DNA from: Alishewanella metallidurans
Lineage (GTDB): Bacteria > Pseudomonadota > Gammaproteobacteria > Enterobacterales > Alteromonadaceae
NCBI RefSeq assembly: GCF_036983985.1
Contig: NZ_JALAHQ010000004.1
Coordinates: 1-64,000 of the forward strand
Direction of reading: 5' to 3'
DNA: 64,000 nucleotides
The position numbers and the translations under genes are program-made. The notes beneath the pieces are model-generated. The model searched no databases. It saw nothing but the letters and a program-made list of their open reading frames with translations, and was not told the DNA's origin. Below are positions 61,729 through 64,000 of this stretch, piece after piece (position 1 is the stretch's first letter; every line of letters begins with the position of its first letter).

Positions 61729-61854
61729 ATGCCGCAACGTCACTGGTACGAACCGTTTAAGCTATTCAGTTACGCAATTTTGTTATTAATGGCATTAGCT
61801 ATTATTTATGCGTTTTCTATTTCATTACTTCACTGGACCGGCATTGCTGTGTAA
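61729..61854 (+). CDS. Unlisted small membrane peptide in the nor operon
   Basis: 41 residues, MPQRHWYEPFKLFSY then a membrane segment AILLLMALAIIYAFSIS, ending LLHWTGIAV. ATG at 61729, TAA at 61852, 12 bp before norC. Short TM peptides accompany oxidase and reductase complexes of the haem-copper family, to which NorB belongs, so a subunit or assembly role is plausible. The binding site is poor (GAGTTTGGG), hence moderate confidence. Confidence 0.55.
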   Translation: MPQRHWYEPFKLFSYAILLLMALAIIYAFSISLLHWTGIAV

Positions 61855-61866
61855 GGCGACTTTTAG

Positions 61867-62694
61867 ATGAATAATAGACAAGCTCGTATTTTTGCTATTG
61901 CCTCAACGGCATTGTCAGCATTGATATTTTTGGTACTAACGCTAGACAGCCACCGGCAATTTCCGACGCTAACCAATGCAGACACCATTACCCCAGAGGT
62001 TACTTTAGGTAAAGATGTTTGGCATAAATATAACTGTATAAATTGCCACACGCTGTTTGGCGAAGGTGCCTATTATGCGCCGGACTTAACCAAAATTACT
62101 CAACATCGTGGCGAAGCCTATCTCCAAGCTTATATGCGCGACCCGTCGCAGTTTTATGATGAGCAAAAACATCGTAGATTGATGCCCAAACAAGATTTGA
62201 GCGAAGCGGAAATTAGTAACCTAATTAAGTTTCTTGATTGGGTAAGTAAGGTTGATAATCAAGGCTGGCCACCTCGCCCTATTCTTGTTACCGGCAGCTT
62301 TAATCTGCCAACTAAAACGAGCACAGCTGTCACGTCATTAACGACAGAGACATCAAAACTTGATCCCATTGCTCAGGGTGAAATTGTATTTCGCTCGGCA
62401 ACACCGGCCTGTAACGCTTGCCATTCAACCGCACCAGGTGCCGATATGGCGGGGCCGACACTTGCTGGAATTGCTAGTCGCGCTAAACAACTAGTGGGTT
62501 CACCGCAATATACCGGCGCAGCTAAAGATATTGAAGGTTATATACGTGAATCTATCATGACACCTAGTGCGCATATTGTACCTGGTGCTATGTATTCTGC
62601 CGCGGGTACGTCTTTTATGCCCATCGGTTATGAACAAAGTTTAACTAGTGCACAAATTGATCATCTCGTTGCTTACTTAGCAACGTTTAAATAG
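61867..62694 (+). CDS. norC: Nitric oxide reductase cytochrome c subunit with a second haem domain
   Basis: 275 residues. N-terminal TM anchor (IFAIASTALSALIFLVLTLD), NorC core with YNCINCHTLFGEGAYYAPDL (first CxxCH near 56) and MRDPSQFYDEQKHRRLMPKQDL (Met ligand) to about 145, then a linker TKTSTAVTSLTTETSKL and a second cytochrome c domain with ATPACNACHSTAPGADMAGP (second CxxCH near 184) and axial Met in AGTSFMPIGYEQ. Standard NorC is about 150 residues with one haem. Passes electrons to NorB. GGC upstream; norB follows by 70 bp. Confidence 0.9.
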   Translation: MNNRQARIFAIASTALSALIFLVLTLDSHRQFPTLTNADTITPEVTLGKDVWHKYNCINCHTLFGEGAYYAPDLTKITQHRGEAYLQAYMRDPSQFYDEQKHRRLMPKQDLSEAEISNLIKFLDWVSKVDNQGWPPRPILVTGSFNLPTKTSTAVTSLTTETSKLDPIAQGEIVFRSATPACNACHSTAPGADMAGPTLAGIASRAKQLVGSPQYTGAAKDIEGYIRESIMTPSAHIVPGAMYSAAGTSFMPIGYEQSLTSAQIDHLVAYLATFK

Positions 62695-62763
62695 CAGGCG
62701 CAAAAATAACCCACTACTAGGTTGGCCTAAAGCAATGGCCGAACGCAAATAACGGAGAACAAC

Positions 62764-64000
62764 AATGCGGTATAAATCGCAGTCTGTCGCTTATTGGTAC
62801 TTTGCCGTGGCTATGGCACTTTTTGGCTTACAGTTAGTATTTGGTTTGTTATCAGCGGCAAAATATCTTGGGCCTGATCCTTTGTTATATATACTGCCGT
62901 TTGACGTGACAAAGGTAATTCATACCAACTTATTGATTGTTTGGGTATTAACCGGCTTTATGGGCGCAACGTACTGGATGGTTCCAGATGAATCGCGCAC
63001 CGAATTACATAGCGTGAAGTTAGCGTATATACAGCTAGTTTTGTGGGTAATAATGGGCGTTTCTGCGGTTATTGGCTACCTATTTCGTTACGGCACCGGT
63101 AATAAGCTACTAGAGCAACCACTACCGCATAAAATTGTTATTGTGATCTGTATGTTGATATTTATCTATAACATTGGCATGACGATAAAAAAATCAGGCC
63201 GCTTTACCACTACTGAAGGTGTGTTAATGCTGGGTGTTGTTAGCTCGGCGTTATTGTTTATTCCTGCGTTGCTTCACTATGAAAATTACACAGTGTCTAT
63301 TTTTTATCGTTGGTGGACTATTCATCTTTGGGTTGAAGGCGTATGGATGATGATAATGGCGGCTTTTTTAGCTTATTTACTGATTCGATTATCTGGCGCC
63401 GACCGAGAAGTAATGGAAAAGTGGTTATATGTTATTGTCGGGCTAGTGTTTATCGCTGGTATTCTTGGTACAGCTCATCATTATTATTGGGTTGGTGTAC
63501 CAACATATTGGTTACCCATTGGCGGTTTCTTTGGCGCATTGGAGCCGGTGGCGCTCGTTGGCATGGCAATTTACGCCTATAGCGCTATCAAGCGCTCGGG
63601 CTTAGCTCACCCAAACACATTGGCGCTACACTGGACTGTAGGCAGTGCCATTTTTACTTTATTTGGTGCAGGTTTATTAGGCTTAGCCCATACCTGGCCA
63701 AGCATCAACAAGTGGACTCATGGCACCCTAATTACCGCCATGCATGGCCATGCTGCCTTTTACGGTGCCTATGCCATGATTGTTTTAGCAATGATCACCT
63801 ACGCGTTACCCTCGTTTTGTAAAGATCGTCCGGAAGCAGGCACCAGCATCGGTTACTGGGCATTTTGGCTACAACTTAGTGGCATGCTTGGCATGACATT
63901 CTCTTTCGCTACTGCGGGTATTGGCCAAGTTTATCTAGAGCGTATTATGGGGATGGGGTATTTAGATGCTCAGTTAAAAATACAGGTACACTTTTTAATG
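62764..64000 (+). CDS. norB: Nitric oxide reductase large subunit, incomplete at the window end
   Basis: About 412 codons are present from ATG 62764 (CGGAG 8 bp upstream); full NorB is about 450-470. Haem-copper family: VIHTNLLIVWVLTGFMGATYW (haem b His) near 43, VEGVWMMIMAAFLAYLLIRL with the Fe(B) Glu region near 190, TAHHYYWVGVPTYWLPIGGF near 237 and AHTWPSINKWTHGTLITAMHGHAAFYG near 303-330. It reduces NO to N2O at the inner membrane with NorC. The frame is still open at base 64000. Confidence 0.95.

Overview
The window looks like chromosomal DNA of an aquatic gammaproteobacterium of the Alteromonadales or Chromatiaceae kind (Rheinheimera, Alishewanella or Arsukibacterium-like). This placement is inference, from a TonB2-type energy module with DUF3450 and TPR partners, several TonB receptors, a GlrK/QseG/GlrR cluster, a PEP-CTERM protein, the YgiB-YgiC pair, nitric oxide reductase genes and moderate GC with Gln-rich proteins. 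No plasmid or phage backbone is seen.

Positions 1-5418 are the attI-proximal end of a sedentary chromosomal integron. Cassettes read leftward (minus strand) away from a rightward intI gene. intI has an exact LexA box and a strong ribosome binding site but lacks its C-terminal half, so it should be inactive. Five coding cassettes are seen: a 5-carboxymethyl-2-hydroxymuconate isomerase, a lipoprotein and three membrane proteins. They are interleaved with six complete copies and one partial copy of a roughly 337-bp cassette with no convincing gene. Each copy carries the same 55-bp attC. This repeated cassette is the most unusual structure in the window.

Positions 5430-10460 hold leuABCD (minus strand) with a leader peptide and attenuator. 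From 10580 to 17160 come a Tsx-like outer membrane channel, a chemoreceptor, tRNA-Leu(UAA), a periplasmic binding protein, a P450 and adenosine deaminase. From 17385 to 21186 come a long hairpin, a small membrane protein and the glrK-qseG-glrR signalling operon. Two thioesterases and gamma-glutamyltransferase follow.

Positions 24506-36040 form an iron-uptake island. Two TonB receptors, each next to a 2OG-Fe(II) oxygenase and a Fur-box-like site, flank a six-gene operon (DUF3450, exbB1, exbB2, exbD, tonB, TPR) that would energise them. After it come elaA, rhlE, a PEP-CTERM protein, a degenerate HD-GYP-like protein, ygiB-ygiC, argA, a short GlpD-like oxidoreductase and proB. The proB ribosome binding site lies in a perfect 11-bp stem.

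Positions 46126-61511 hold DUF4124 proteins, an OmpA-like lipoprotein, a large TonB receptor behind a nested inverted repeat, divergent speE/speA, tandem acyltransferases with an MscS channel, a methyltransferase, a single-domain response regulator, a CnoX-like thioredoxin, an atypical Nramp transporter and a small GNAT pair. The window ends inside a nitric oxide reductase operon: an unlisted 41-residue membrane peptide, a two-haem NorC fusion and norB, which runs off the end.
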